From NCBI GenBank assembly GCA_021768485.1, contig JAIZVZ010000012.1, forward strand, positions 1 through 63,212: a DNA stretch of 63,212 nt, in the 5' to 3' direction. Shown in pieces: positions 10,978-20,452 of this stretch (position 1 is its first letter; every line of letters begins with the position of its first letter). This DNA is from Oxalobacteraceae bacterium (lineage in GTDB: Bacteria > Pseudomonadota > Gammaproteobacteria > Burkholderiales > Burkholderiaceae_D). The notes below the pieces were generated by a model. The model saw only the letters and a program-made list of their open reading frames with translations, made no database searches and was not told the DNA's origin. Made by a program: the position numbers and the translations under genes.

Positions 10978-11119
10978 TACTTAAGTCAGTACTGACTTAA
11001 GTACTCATTTAAATAAGTACTCATATATAAGTAATATGAGTATTCAATTAAATAAGCACTCAGTTACTAAGCACTCAGTTACGTAATGCGCAGTTAAGTC
11101 AGTACTGACTTAACTGCGC
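10978..11119. repeat. Palindrome and direct-repeat block in the ppsA/ppsR divergent promoter region
   Basis: Five nested elements fill 142 bp. There is a 26-bp perfect palindrome at 10978-11003 and a 32-bp perfect palindrome at 11088-11119. Both contain the same 20-bp core TTAAGTCAGTACTGACTTAA, and their centres are 113 bp apart. Between them lie a direct repeat AAGTACTCAT (10999-11008, 11015-11024), an inverted repeat with 11-bp arms and one mismatch (11016-11026, 11034-11044), and a perfect tandem 15-bp repeat TAAGCACTCAGTTAC (11053-11067, 11068-11082). The rest of the 10828-11196 gap has no gene. A role as operator sites for ppsA and ppsR is inferred from position only. Confidence 0.85.
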
Positions 11120-11196
11120 CGAACGATATTCTACAGCTTGCGCGCCAAAATTACAGTGTGCAAGCCCTACTTCTCCAGTCTTTATTCAACAAAAAT

Positions 11197-12096
11197 ATGA
11201 TTCCAACGTCAGACAGCACCAATTTCCCCTCCGTTTCTGAGACGACTTCTCAGCCGACCTCGCTGCCGACCTCGTCGACGGCGGCCCGCACGGTGTTTTT
11301 CGTCTCCGACGGTACCGGCATCACTGCCGAGACTTTTGGTCATGCAGTACTGACGCAATTTAACCTGCGTTTCCGGCAAATCCGCGTGCCTTACATCGAT
11401 ACGCCCGACAAGGCCTACGATGCGCTGCGCACGATTAATAATGCCGGCATACGCGATGGCCAGCGGCCGATCGTCTTTTCGACCCTGGTCCAGTCCGAGC
11501 TGTCGAATGTCGTGCGCAAGGCCGACTGCATGTATATGGACTTGATCCAGACCTTTGTCGAACCGCTCGAACAGGAACTCGGCGTCAAGTCGACCCATAC
11601 CATAGGCCGTTCGCACAATATCGTCGATAGCGAAGAATACATGAACCGCATCGAGGCGATTAATTTTTCCTTGATGCACGACGATGGCCAGTCCCACAAA
11701 AACCTGGCCGAAGCCGATGTCATCCTGGTCGGCGTTTCGCGCTCGGGCAAGACGCCGACCAGCTTGTACCTGGCCATGCAATACGGCATCAAGGCCGCCA
11801 ACTACCCCTTGATTCCCGAAGACTTTGAACGCGGCAAGCTGCCGAGCGGCTTGTTGCCGTATAAATCGAAGATTTTCGGGCTCTCGATCACGCCCGAACG
11901 GCTGGCCGTGATCCGCAATGAACGCCTGGCCGGCAGCAAATATGCCGCGCTCGAAAATTGCCGCTATGAAATCAACGAAGCCGAATCGATGATGAAACGC
12001 GAAGGCATACGCTGGCTGTCCTCGACCACCAAATCGATCGAAGAAATTTCGACCACGATTTTGCAGGAAATTAAGCTCGGACGAAGAGAAGAGTAA
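11197..12096 (+). CDS. ppsR: PEP synthase regulatory protein (kinase/pyrophosphorylase, DUF299)
   Basis: Bifunctional regulator that inactivates PEP synthase with an ADP-dependent kinase activity and reactivates it by phosphate-dependent pyrophosphorylysis. The protein is 299 residues. The family start [19 protein letters not shown] is at 32-50 and the P-loop GVSRSGKT at 179-186, and [20 protein letters not shown] is also present. ATG at 11197 is preferred; an in-frame GTG at 11158 would add 13 unconserved residues. The first 30 residues are Ser/Thr-rich and probably disordered. It is divergent from its substrate gene ppsA. Confidence 0.95.
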   Translation: MIPTSDSTNFPSVSETTSQPTSLPTSSTAARTVFFVSDGTGITAETFGHAVLTQFNLRFRQIRVPYIDTPDKAYDALRTINNAGIRDGQRPIVFSTLVQSELSNVVRKADCMYMDLIQTFVEPLEQELGVKSTHTIGRSHNIVDSEEYMNRIEAINFSLMHDDGQSHKNLAEADVILVGVSRSGKTPTSLYLAMQYGIKAANYPLIPEDFERGKLPSGLLPYKSKIFGLSITPERLAVIRNERLAGSKYAALENCRYEINEAESMMKREGIRWLSSTTKSIEEISTTILQEIKLGRREE

Positions 12097-12135
12097 TGGC
12101 GCGCGGCCGGCGCAAGGTCCGGCCGTTCAAGGCGC

Positions 12136-12936
12136 TCAGGCCGCAGTGCGGTCCGCCGGCCCGCTTGCCTGGCGCAGCTGCTCGAAAAAGCACACGGCGG
12201 CGCAGGCGGCGACATTGAGCGATTCCATCTGCCCAAGATGCGGAATTGCCACCTGCTGCGTGGCCAGCGCCAATAAAGGCGCGGACACGCCCTGCCCCTC
12301 ATGCCCCATCAGCCAGGCAACCGGCAGGCGCAGGTCGAGATCGTAAATGCGCTTGTCGGCATGCGAGCTGGTGGCCAGCACCGGCACTGCCGCGCCGCCG
12401 ATCTGCGCCGCCAGATCGACATTTTCAAAGATATCGAGCACGAAATGGGCGCCCATGCCGGCCCGCAAGACTTTCGGCGACCACGCATAGACGGTGCCGG
12501 GACTGCAATAGACCTCGCTGATGCCGGCCGCCGCCGCGCTGCGCAAGATCGAGCCGAGATTGCCGGGATCTTGCAATTGATCAAGCAAGACCGCCGAGCG
12601 CTGCAAACGTGCCGGCGGCGTATTGTGCGGCAAGTCGATCACGAACAGCAGACCGACGCCATTGACCACCGGGCTCAGGGCATCATACAGCGCGTCGGGC
12701 AGACTGATGCACTGGGCCGGCGCGATCTGCGCCACAATCGGCGCCACTTCCGGATGCTCGGCGGCGCCGGCACTGACGATGCACAGCAGCGGCGCGCCGC
12801 GCTGCTGCAGATAGACCTGGCACAGGTGCACGCCGTCGAGCAAGGTCTGGCCGGCCTTGCGGCGCGCCTGCGAACTGCCGGCCAGCGATTTCAATTGCTT
12901 GAACAGCGGATTGTCGCGCGAAGTAATCGTCTTCAT
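12136..12936 (-). CDS. TrmH/SpoU-family RNA 2'-O-ribose methyltransferase
   Basis: A 266-residue SAM-dependent SPOUT methylase, probably acting on rRNA. The N-terminus ([18 protein letters not shown]) is the L30e-like substrate-binding part. The knotted C-terminal domain has all three motifs: [21 protein letters not shown] (motif 1), [10 protein letters not shown] (motif 2) and [18 protein letters not shown] (motif 3). It overlaps the end of rnhB by four bases, so the two are translationally coupled. The exact target nucleotide cannot be read from sequence. Confidence 0.9.
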   Translation of the reverse strand: MKTITSRDNPLFKQLKSLAGSSQARRKAGQTLLDGVHLCQVYLQQRGAPLLCIVSAGAAEHPEVAPIVAQIAPAQCISLPDALYDALSPVVNGVGLLFVIDLPHNTPPARLQRSAVLLDQLQDPGNLGSILRSAAAAGISEVYCSPGTVYAWSPKVLRAGMGAHFVLDIFENVDLAAQIGGAAVPVLATSSHADKRIYDLDLRLPVAWLMGHEGQGVSAPLLALATQQVAIPHLGQMESLNVAACAAVCFFEQLRQASGPADRTAA

Positions 12937-13565
12937 CGCACCGCCCGCAGCGCCAGCGCCGCCCGTACCGGCGCATAGGAAAGCCGGTGGACCGGCGACG
13001 GTCCGTGCAATTGCAGCAATTCCAGATGCAATTTGGTCGGATAGCCCTTGTGCTGGTCGAAGGCATATTGCGGATACAGTCCATGCAAGACTTCGAGTGC
13101 GGCATCGCGCGCCGTCTTGGCCAGGATCGAGGCCGCCGAAATGGCTTGCACCTTGTCATCGCCCTTGACGATGGCTTGCGCCGCCATTGCCAGCGGCGGG
13201 CAGCGGTTGCCATCGATTAAGGCCAGCGCCGGTGCGATATGCAAGCCCTCAACCGCCCGCCGCATCGCCAGCATGGTCGCCTGCAAGATGTTCAGCTCGT
13301 CGATTTCGGCTTCCGACGCTTCGGCGATAGCCCACGACAAGGCCTGCTGCTTGATTTGCAGCGCCAGGCTGTCGCGCTGCGCGGCGCTGAGTTTTTTCGA
13401 GTCGCGCAAACCGGCAATCGGGCGCGCCGGATCGAGAATGACGGCGGCGGCAAACACCGGCCCTGCCAGCGGGCCGCGACCGGCTTCGTCGACGCCGCAA
13501 GTGCTGGCCTCGTCGTAGCTGGGCAGCGCATCGAACAGCGACAGCGTTGGATTCTGTAGTTTCAT
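12933..13565 (-). CDS. rnhB: Ribonuclease HII
   Basis: Cuts RNA in RNA-DNA hybrids and starts removal of misincorporated ribonucleotides. The protein is 210 residues. The catalytic carboxylates lie in [14 protein letters not shown] (Asp26, Glu27), ALIDGNRCP and the downstream SILAKTARD region. It is in the lpxB-rnhB-methylase tail of the envelope operon, 24 bp after lpxB. Confidence 0.95.
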   Translation of the reverse strand: MKLQNPTLSLFDALPSYDEASTCGVDEAGRGPLAGPVFAAAVILDPARPIAGLRDSKKLSAAQRDSLALQIKQQALSWAIAEASEAEIDELNILQATMLAMRRAVEGLHIAPALALIDGNRCPPLAMAAQAIVKGDDKVQAISAASILAKTARDAALEVLHGLYPQYAFDQHKGYPTKLHLELLQLHGPSPVHRLSYAPVRAALALRAVR

Positions 13566-13589
13566 TATTCTTCAGACAAAAAATCAGGT

Positions 13590-14780
13590 TCAGGAGCGAT
13601 GCGAGGCCAGCACATCCATCACCGCCTGCGCGCTTTCGGCCGCCGAATTGCGCAGCAAGGCGTGGTGCATGTCGACAAAGCGCTGTTGCAGCAGCGCGCG
13701 ATGGCGGGGCTCGCTCAGCTGGGTCCATAAGGCCTCGGCCAGCGCCGCCGGACTGGCGGCATCCTGCAATAATTCGGGCACCAGCGATTCGCGGGCGATA
13801 ATGTTGGGCAAGCCGATCCATGGCAGATAATTAAGATGACGCAAGATATGCCATTCGGCGGCCATCATCTTGTAGGCGATTACCATCGGCTTCTTGAACA
13901 GCGCCACTTCGAGCGAGGCCGTGCCGGAGGCGACCAGCACCGCGTCGGCGGCGGCCAGCGCCAGATGCGACTGGCCGTCGACGATCTCGAGCGGCAGATC
14001 GCCGAAACCGCCCTCGGCCAGCAATTGCTCGAAGTAGGCGCGCTGGCGGGCGCCGGCCATCGGCGCCACAAAGCGCAGACCGGGCTCGCGCGCCAGCAGC
14101 AGGCGGGCGGCGCCGGCAAAGGCCAGGCTGTTGTATTTGAGCTCGGACATGCGGCTGCCGGGCATCAGCGCCACCACCGGGGCCGCGGCCGGCAAGCACA
14201 AGGCGCGCCGCGCGGCGCCGACGTCGGGCGTCATCGGAATGATCTCGGCCAGCGGATGGCCGACATAGGTGACCGGCACGCCGGCGTCGCGATAGATTTT
14301 TTCCTCGAACGGAAACACCACCAGCATGTGCGACACCGCTTGCCGGATCTTGTTGATGCGGCCGCCGCGCCAGGCCCAGATCTGCGGGCTGATGTAATGC
14401 ATGGTCGGGATGCCGGCCCGCCGCAGCTGCAGTTCGAGCCCCAGGTTAAAGCCTGGATAATCGGCGCCGATGAACAGCGCAGGCCGCTCGAGCAGCAAGC
14501 GATCGCGCAGCTGATCCTGGATTTTCTTGATGCCGCGATAGCGGCGCAAGACATCGAACAGACCGCGCGCGGTCAGTTTTTCGATCGGATAATCGGAGAC
14601 GAAACCGTGCGCGGCCATGTGCGGGCCGCCGATGCCGTGCAGCCGCGCCTGCGGCAGATGCTGGCGCAAGCCCGACAGCAAACGCCCGGCCAGGACATCG
14701 CCGGACGGTTCGCCGGCCACCATCGCAATGGTCGGCGCCGGGTCCGCCAAGCCGTCAGCTGCCGCTGCGATCGGGTTCAC
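13590..14780 (-). CDS. lpxB: Lipid-A-disaccharide synthase
   Basis: A GT19 glycosyltransferase that joins UDP-2,3-diacylglucosamine and lipid X to form the lipid A disaccharide at the inner membrane. The protein is 396 residues. Typical motifs are MVAGEPSGDVLAGRLLSGL, GIGGPHMAAHGF, YISPQIWAWRGGRINKIR and LMPGSRMSELKYN. The start is GTG at 14780, six bases after the lpxA stop, with AGG upstream. An unconserved proline- and alanine-rich leader of about 17 residues precedes the conserved part, so an internal start remains possible. Confidence 0.95.
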   Translation of the reverse strand: MNPIAAAADGLADPAPTIAMVAGEPSGDVLAGRLLSGLRQHLPQARLHGIGGPHMAAHGFVSDYPIEKLTARGLFDVLRRYRGIKKIQDQLRDRLLLERPALFIGADYPGFNLGLELQLRRAGIPTMHYISPQIWAWRGGRINKIRQAVSHMLVVFPFEEKIYRDAGVPVTYVGHPLAEIIPMTPDVGAARRALCLPAAAPVVALMPGSRMSELKYNSLAFAGAARLLLAREPGLRFVAPMAGARQRAYFEQLLAEGGFGDLPLEIVDGQSHLALAAADAVLVASGTASLEVALFKKPMVIAYKMMAAEWHILRHLNYLPWIGLPNIIARESLVPELLQDAASPAALAEALWTQLSEPRHRALLQQRFVDMHHALLRNSAAESAQAVMDVLASHRS

Positions 14781-14786
14781 GGCCTG

Positions 14787-15578
14787 TCAGCGGACAATGC
14801 CGCGCGTGGTGGTATCGAGAAAACCGCGCAGCAAGGCGATGTGGGACCCGACGTCGGGCGCCGCCGCGTGTTGCGCCGCATCGAGTTCGAGCTTGGCCTG
14901 GTCGAGAGTCAGGCCGGACTTGTAAATCGTCTTGTAGCCGTTGCGGATCGCCTTGATCTGCTCGCCGGAAAAACCACGCCGCTTCAGGCCCTCGGTATTG
15001 ACGCCGTGGGTGGCCGCCGGATTGCCCGACAAAATCACGAATGGCGGCACGTCCTGGGTCAGGCAGGTGCCCATGCCGGTCATGGCATGCGCGCCGACCT
15101 GGCAGAACTGGTGAATATTGGTGAAGCCGCCGAGAATGACCCAGTCGCCGATATGCACGTGACCGGCCAGCTGCGCATTATTGGCAAAAATCGTGTGGCT
15201 GCCGATCTGGCAGTCATGTGCCAGATGAACATAGGCCATGATCCAGTTGTCGTTGCCGAGCCGCGTCACACCGACGTCTTGCGTGGTGCCGAGATTGAAG
15301 GTGCAGAATTCGCGCACCACATTGCGGTCGCCGATTTCGAGCCGGGTCGGCTCGCCCGCATACTTCTTGTCCTGCGGCGCGGCGCCGATCGACGAGAACT
15401 GGAAAAACGTATTATCGCGCCCTATCGTCGTATGGCCGTCGATCACCACGTGCGGCCCGATCTTGGTACCGGCGCCGATCTTGACGTTCGGGCCGACGAT
15501 GCTGTAGGCACCAACCTCGACCGAACTGTCGAGTTCGGCCCTGGGGTCGATCAGGGCGGTGGCGTGGATTGTCGACAT
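14787..15578 (-). CDS. lpxA: UDP-N-acetylglucosamine acyltransferase
   Basis: Transfers 3-hydroxyacyl from ACP to UDP-GlcNAc, the first step of lipid A synthesis. The protein is 263 residues (E. coli 262), a left-handed beta-helix of hexapeptide repeats (VGAYSIVGPNVKIGAGTKIG), with the family's His-containing segments AHDCQIGSHTIFANNAQLAG and GGFTNIHQFCQVGAHAMTG. The start ATG at 15578 shares a base with the fabZ stop (TAATG), so translation is coupled; a longer open frame upstream lies inside fabZ. Confidence 0.97.
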   Translation of the reverse strand: MSTIHATALIDPRAELDSSVEVGAYSIVGPNVKIGAGTKIGPHVVIDGHTTIGRDNTFFQFSSIGAAPQDKKYAGEPTRLEIGDRNVVREFCTFNLGTTQDVGVTRLGNDNWIMAYVHLAHDCQIGSHTIFANNAQLAGHVHIGDWVILGGFTNIHQFCQVGAHAMTGMGTCLTQDVPPFVILSGNPAATHGVNTEGLKRRGFSGEQIKAIRNGYKTIYKSGLTLDQAKLELDAAQHAAAPDVGSHIALLRGFLDTTTRGIVR

Positions 15579-16045
15579 TATGCCCCCGGCTGGCTGGCGT
15601 CGGTGGCGCTGCGGATCGTGCACATCAATTCCGCCTCGACCGCAACCTGGCCGTCGACGCTGCCGACCGCCTTGTATTTCCAGATGCCGCGCGACACGCG
15701 CACGATCTCGACATCCATTTTCAACTGATCGCCGGGCTCGACCGGACGCTTGAAACGGGCGCCGTCGATGCCGACGAAATAGACTACCGAACTTTCATCG
15801 GGTTTGATATCCATGGTCAGAAACGACAGCAGCGCCGCAGTTTGCGCCATCGCCTCGATCATCAGCACCCCTGGCATCACTGGCTTGTGCGGGAAGTGGC
15901 CATTGAAGAATTCTTCATTGACGGTGACGTTTTTGATGGCGGTGATGCGCTTGCCGCTTTCCCAGTCGAGAACCCGGTCCACCAGCAACAGTGGATAGCG
16001 ATGCGGCAGGAACTGCTTGATTTGCAAAATGTCGAGGCTTTTCAT
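15578..16045 (-). CDS. fabZ: 3-hydroxyacyl-[acyl-carrier-protein] dehydratase
   Basis: Dehydrates 3-hydroxyacyl-ACP in fatty acid synthesis and so competes with LpxA for a shared intermediate. The protein is 155 residues. It has the hot-dog helix motif [21 protein letters not shown] with catalytic His and Glu, and the typical start [20 protein letters not shown]. It sits between lpxD and lpxA as in most proteobacteria. Confidence 0.97.
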   Translation of the reverse strand: MKSLDILQIKQFLPHRYPLLLVDRVLDWESGKRITAIKNVTVNEEFFNGHFPHKPVMPGVLMIEAMAQTAALLSFLTMDIKPDESSVVYFVGIDGARFKRPVEPGDQLKMDVEIVRVSRGIWKYKAVGSVDGQVAVEAELMCTIRSATDASQPGA

Positions 16046-16131
16046 GAATTTCTGTCTTCTTTTATAGTGTGATAGATGTTACGTGAAACTTGCTTGAAAT
16101 TGATTTAACAACCTTAAAAAACGAAAACGCC

Positions 16132-17187
16132 TCAGCAATCGAGCTTCGCGCTGAGCGCCGCAATCGTCTTTTCCATGCTGCGGATTTTTTCGCGCATGCT
16201 GCCGAGGTTGCGGACAATGGCCGCCGACTTTTCCCATTCGGCGTTTTTGGCCAGCGGATAAAAGCCCGTATATTGGCCTGCCTCGTGCATCGAGCGCGTC
16301 ACCATGCTGCCCGACGATATGTGGACATTGTCGGCAATCGTCAGATGTCCGAGCACCATGGCCGCGCCGCCGAAAGTGCAATGCTTGCCGATGATGGCGC
16401 TGCCGGCCACGCCGACGCAGCCGGCCATGGCCGTATGCGCGCCGATGTGGCAGTTATGGCCGATCTGGATCTGATTGTCGAGCTTGACGCCGTCTTCGAT
16501 CACGGTATCGGCCAGCGCGCCGCGGTCGATGCTGGTATTGGAGCCGATATCGACATCCTCGCCTATCATCACGCGCCCGGTCTGGGCAATCTTGACCCAG
16601 CGCCCGCCTTCATTGGCAAAGCCGAAGCCGTCGCCGCCGATGACGGCGCCAGAATGAATGATGCCGCGGGCACCGATCTGGCAAAAAGCGTGAAAGGTGA
16701 CATTGGCCGAAAAACGGCAGCCGGCGCCGATCACCGCGCCACGGCCGATGAAGCTGCCGGCCTTGATCACCGCATCGGCGCCGATCACGGCCTCGGCCTC
16801 GATCGTCACATGCGGGCCGATCGAGGCGCTCGGCGCGATCGTGGCGCTGGGATCGACCACCGCGCTCGGATGAATGCCGACCGGCGGCGCAATCTCGGCC
16901 TGCGCCGCAAACCATTGCGAAGCGCGGGCGAAATAGACATAGGGATTGGGCGTGACGACGCGCGCGCCCTTGAACACGGCGGCGACCAGCGCATCGTCGG
17001 CCGGCGACAGAATCATTGCTGCCGCCTGCGAAGCCTGCGCTTCGGTCCGGAATTTGGAATTGCTCAGGAATGTGATGTGCGAAACGCCGGCGTCGCTCAA
17101 CGGGGCAATACCGACCAGCTCGATATTCGGGTCCCCCACCAAGTTGCCGCCCAAGCGTTCGACCAATTCTCCCAGTCGAGTGCCCAT
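16132..17187 (-). CDS. lpxD: UDP-3-O-(3-hydroxyacyl)glucosamine N-acyltransferase
   Basis: Third step of lipid A synthesis, adding the N-linked acyl chain. The protein is 351 residues. An N-terminal uridine-binding domain (MGTRLGELVERLGGNLVGD) is followed by hexapeptide repeats (IGPHVTIEAEAVIGADAVIK), the catalytic-region segment IQIGHNCHIGAHTAMAGCVG, and a C-terminal helix. The 162-bp gap to skp is AT-rich with a short repeated word, GCTTATTTGCA-like. Confidence 0.96.
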   Translation of the reverse strand: MGTRLGELVERLGGNLVGDPNIELVGIAPLSDAGVSHITFLSNSKFRTEAQASQAAAMILSPADDALVAAVFKGARVVTPNPYVYFARASQWFAAQAEIAPPVGIHPSAVVDPSATIAPSASIGPHVTIEAEAVIGADAVIKAGSFIGRGAVIGAGCRFSANVTFHAFCQIGARGIIHSGAVIGGDGFGFANEGGRWVKIAQTGRVMIGEDVDIGSNTSIDRGALADTVIEDGVKLDNQIQIGHNCHIGAHTAMAGCVGVAGSAIIGKHCTFGGAAMVLGHLTIADNVHISSGSMVTRSMHEAGQYTGFYPLAKNAEWEKSAAIVRNLGSMREKIRSMEKTIAALSAKLDC

Positions 17188-17349
17188 CTGTATGTTTTCC
17201 GCTTTAGATTTGATAGTCTATATGATTTGGCTGCCGGACAGGCCCAGGCAAGGCTATCCGGCAATCGTCATGTTTATTATGCTATTTATTTGCATTGCTT
17301 ATTTGCAATGCTTATTTAAAGTACTTATTGCCGCAATTACTTCAAATAC

Positions 17350-17874
17350 TTACTGATTCAATATCTTCAGTACCTTGTCGGTGATGTCGATGCGCGAACT
17401 GACATACACGCCTTCCTGAAAAATGATGTCGAATTTCTCGGCTTCGGCGATCTGCCGGATCACCTTGGTCGCACGCTCGAGAAACAGCGTGCGCTCTTCG
17501 TTGATGCGCTGCGTCAGATCTTCGCGGCCTTCGCGCTGCTTGCGCTGGTAGTCCTTGTCGAGGTCGATCAGTTCGCGCTGGCGCCGCACGCGGTCGGCTT
17601 CGCTGAGGGTCGGCGCGTCGCGGTCGAATTTTTCGGACAGCGCTTTTACGCGCGCACCGAGTTCTTCGATGTCCTTGCTGCGGGCGGCAAATTCCTGCTG
17701 GATCTTCGCCTGCGCCACCTTGGACGGCGTCGCCTCGCGGATGATGCGCTCATTATCGACAAAGCCGACCTTGGAAAAATCCTGGGCCTGCAATGCCGGC
17801 GCGGCGCACAAGGACAACAGGACGCCGACGCTGACGGTCTTAAACAATGAGATGGATGTGGTAAGCGACTTCAA
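17350..17874 (-). CDS. skp: OmpH/Skp periplasmic chaperone
   Basis: Chaperone that holds unfolded outer-membrane proteins on their way to BamA. The protein is 174 residues, with a signal peptide ending at ALQA and then QDFSKVGFVDNERIIREA. Long charged helices follow (ARSKDIEELGARVKALSEKF; DYQRKQREGREDLTQRINEE) that form the coiled-coil tentacles. It lies directly downstream of bamA in transcription order. Confidence 0.93.
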   Translation of the reverse strand: MKSLTTSISLFKTVSVGVLLSLCAAPALQAQDFSKVGFVDNERIIREATPSKVAQAKIQQEFAARSKDIEELGARVKALSEKFDRDAPTLSEADRVRRQRELIDLDKDYQRKQREGREDLTQRINEERTLFLERATKVIRQIAEAEKFDIIFQEGVYVSSRIDITDKVLKILNQ

Positions 17875-18011
17875 GGCCAGTCTCCGAATTCGACAATAAT
17901 ATTAAAAAAATAAGGCGCGACCCCTAAGTGTAACCGAAATACGGCCCCGATTCGGCACTTTGAATACACATTGTCATCCGAATACGGGGCGCGATCGCAA
18001 ACGGCATGGCA

Positions 18012-20348
18012 TTAAAAGCTCTGGCCGAGCTGGAACTGGAAGCGTTCGAGCTCATCGCCCGAGCGCGCATTCAGAGGTTTGGCGTAGCTCAGGCGCAGCG
18101 GTCCGACCGGCGAAGTCCAGCTAAGGCCGATACCGGTCGAGTAACGCAGCTCGGAAAACATGATTTTCTGCCGGTCCTGGAACACGTTGCCGCCGTCAAG
18201 GAAGGTAAACCAGCGCAAGGTGCGGTCGGTGCCCGAGCCGGGGAACGGGAATTGCAATTCCGCCGTGCCGAGCAGCCTGGAGGCGCCGCCCTGCGGCGCC
18301 AGGGTGGTCGGATCGACCGCCCCGAGCGACGAGGTTTCATAACCGCGCACCGACCCGATACCGCCGGCGAAGAAGTTCTTGAAGATCGGATAATCCCTGC
18401 CGCCGATGCCGCGACCGAAATCGTATTCGCCATTCAGGGCCAGCGTCACATTGCGCATCACCGGCTTGAAATACTGCTGCTGGTAGCTGGTCCGGTAGAA
18501 TTTCTGGCTGCCCACCAGATTCAGTTCGAAGTTAAAGCGCTGATAGCGGCCGATACTCGGTGTCAGTGCATTGTCGCGGCTGTCGCGCTGCCAGGCGATC
18601 GTAAATGGCAAGTCATTGATGACGGCGCTGACGCCATCGCCATATTTTTTGACATATGTGAGGTAGGCGGTCGGGCTGCTGGCATAAGTCTGAACCTTGG
18701 TGCGTTCGACGCCGACGCCGAAGAACACGACGTCGGTTTCCGAAAACGGCACACCGAAACTGACTTTCGCGCCATCGGTGACGATCCGGTAATCGTATGC
18801 CGAGCTGGCCGTCGGCCGCGTGGTGCGATGGTAGACGTCGTAGCTGCGCGAGATGCCGTCATCGGTAAAGTAAGGGTTGGACTCCGAAAAGGAAATGGTC
18901 CGGTTGTATTTGCTGGTATTCATTTCGACACCCATGGTGTCGCCGCTACCGGCAAAATTGGTCTGCTGCACCCCTGCCGACACGGTAAATTTTTCTGCCT
19001 GCGAAAAACCTGCGCCGAGCGTGATGTTACCGGTCGGCTTTTCGGTCACCGACAGATTGACATCGACCTGATCGGGCGTACCGCTCACTTCCGGCGTTTC
19101 AATCGTCACGTCCTTGAAATAGCCGAGGCGATCGACACGGTCGCGCGAGGCCTTGATCGAATTGCCGTCGTACCAGGAATTTTCGAACTGGCGGAACTCG
19201 CGCCGGATGACTTCATCGCGGGTGCGGGTATTGCCGGCCAGCGAAATACGCCGTACGTAGACACGCTTGCCCGGATCGATAAACATGGTAAAGCCGACCG
19301 TGCGCTTTTCACGATCGATGTCGGGACTGGCGTTGACATTGGCGAAGGCATAACCGTATGTGCCGAGCTTGTCGGAAATGCGCTTGGTGCTGGCGGTGAG
19401 ACGCTCGCCCGAATAGACCTCGCCCGGTTTCAAGGCCATCAAGGCCTTCAGCTCGGCTTCGCGGCCGAACATCTCGCCCTCGAATTTGATGTCGGAGACC
19501 GAGTACTTCTCGCCTTCGGTGATATTGATGGTCAGGTAAATCTCTTTTTTATCGGGCGTGATCGAAACCTGCGTCGATTCGACGTTCATTTCGATATAAC
19601 CACGATTGAGGTAGTAGGACTTCAGGGTTTCGATATCGGCGGTCAGCTTGGTCTTGGAATACTGGTCGGCCTTCGAATACCAGGTAAACCAGCCCGAAGT
19701 CGACAGCGTCAGCGCCTCGCGCAGTTCGGTATCCGAAAATGCCTTGTTGCCGACGATGTTGACCTGCTTGATGCGCGCCACTTCACCTTCGTCTACCGCA
19801 AAAGTGACGTTGACGCGATTACGCTCGATCGGTGTCACGGTGGTGGTCAGCTGCACGCCGTACAAGCCGCGCGACAGATATTGCTTCTTCAGTTCCTGCT
19901 CGGCGCGATCGACCGAAGCCTTGTCGAAAATACGCGATTCGCCGACGCCGATTTCCTTCAGGGCCTTGGTCAACGCATCCTTTTCGAATTCCTTGGTGCC
20001 GGTGAACTCGACCGCGGCAATCGTCGGCCGTTCCTCGACCTGCACGATCAGCACATCCTTTTCCACTTCCAGCTTGACGTCCTTGAAAAAGCCGGTTGCA
20101 TACAGGGCCTTGATCGCGGTGATGCCTTTTTCCTCGTTAAAGGTATCGCCCACCCGCACTGGCAGATAACTGAAGACCGTGCCGGCTTCGGTACGCTGGA
20201 TGCCTTCGACCCGGATATCCTTGACGGTAAATGGCTCCGCAGCCAGCGCTTGCCCGGCGCATACGGCAAAGGCGGCAATGGCGATCAGCTTGCGGCGCAG
20301 GATTGGACGGGATTGAAGCAAAGGACGGCGCTCGGAGTGTAATTTCAT
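18012..20348 (-). CDS. bamA: Outer-membrane protein assembly factor BamA
   Basis: Central pore of the Bam machine that inserts beta-barrel proteins. The protein is 778 residues. A signal peptide (cleavage after about residue 36, QALA) is followed by five POTRA domains starting EPFTVKDIRVEGIQRTEAGT, then a C-terminal 16-strand barrel with GIGSVRGYETSSLG and the terminal aromatic QFQLGQSF. Neighbours rseP (upstream) and skp (downstream) are the conserved partners in envelope biogenesis. Confidence 0.98.
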   Translation of the reverse strand: MKLHSERRPLLQSRPILRRKLIAIAAFAVCAGQALAAEPFTVKDIRVEGIQRTEAGTVFSYLPVRVGDTFNEEKGITAIKALYATGFFKDVKLEVEKDVLIVQVEERPTIAAVEFTGTKEFEKDALTKALKEIGVGESRIFDKASVDRAEQELKKQYLSRGLYGVQLTTTVTPIERNRVNVTFAVDEGEVARIKQVNIVGNKAFSDTELREALTLSTSGWFTWYSKADQYSKTKLTADIETLKSYYLNRGYIEMNVESTQVSITPDKKEIYLTINITEGEKYSVSDIKFEGEMFGREAELKALMALKPGEVYSGERLTASTKRISDKLGTYGYAFANVNASPDIDREKRTVGFTMFIDPGKRVYVRRISLAGNTRTRDEVIRREFRQFENSWYDGNSIKASRDRVDRLGYFKDVTIETPEVSGTPDQVDVNLSVTEKPTGNITLGAGFSQAEKFTVSAGVQQTNFAGSGDTMGVEMNTSKYNRTISFSESNPYFTDDGISRSYDVYHRTTRPTASSAYDYRIVTDGAKVSFGVPFSETDVVFFGVGVERTKVQTYASSPTAYLTYVKKYGDGVSAVINDLPFTIAWQRDSRDNALTPSIGRYQRFNFELNLVGSQKFYRTSYQQQYFKPVMRNVTLALNGEYDFGRGIGGRDYPIFKNFFAGGIGSVRGYETSSLGAVDPTTLAPQGGASRLLGTAELQFPFPGSGTDRTLRWFTFLDGGNVFQDRQKIMFSELRYSTGIGLSWTSPVGPLRLSYAKPLNARSGDELERFQFQLGQSF

Positions 20349-20452
20349 TGGCTAAATTTGTGAGTAATGGATATTCAGGCGCTAAGAAACAAATTCGATC
20401 GAATCGGCGATGTGTTCATTTTCTCGCCCCGCTGGAGAACAAAGGAGCTTGA

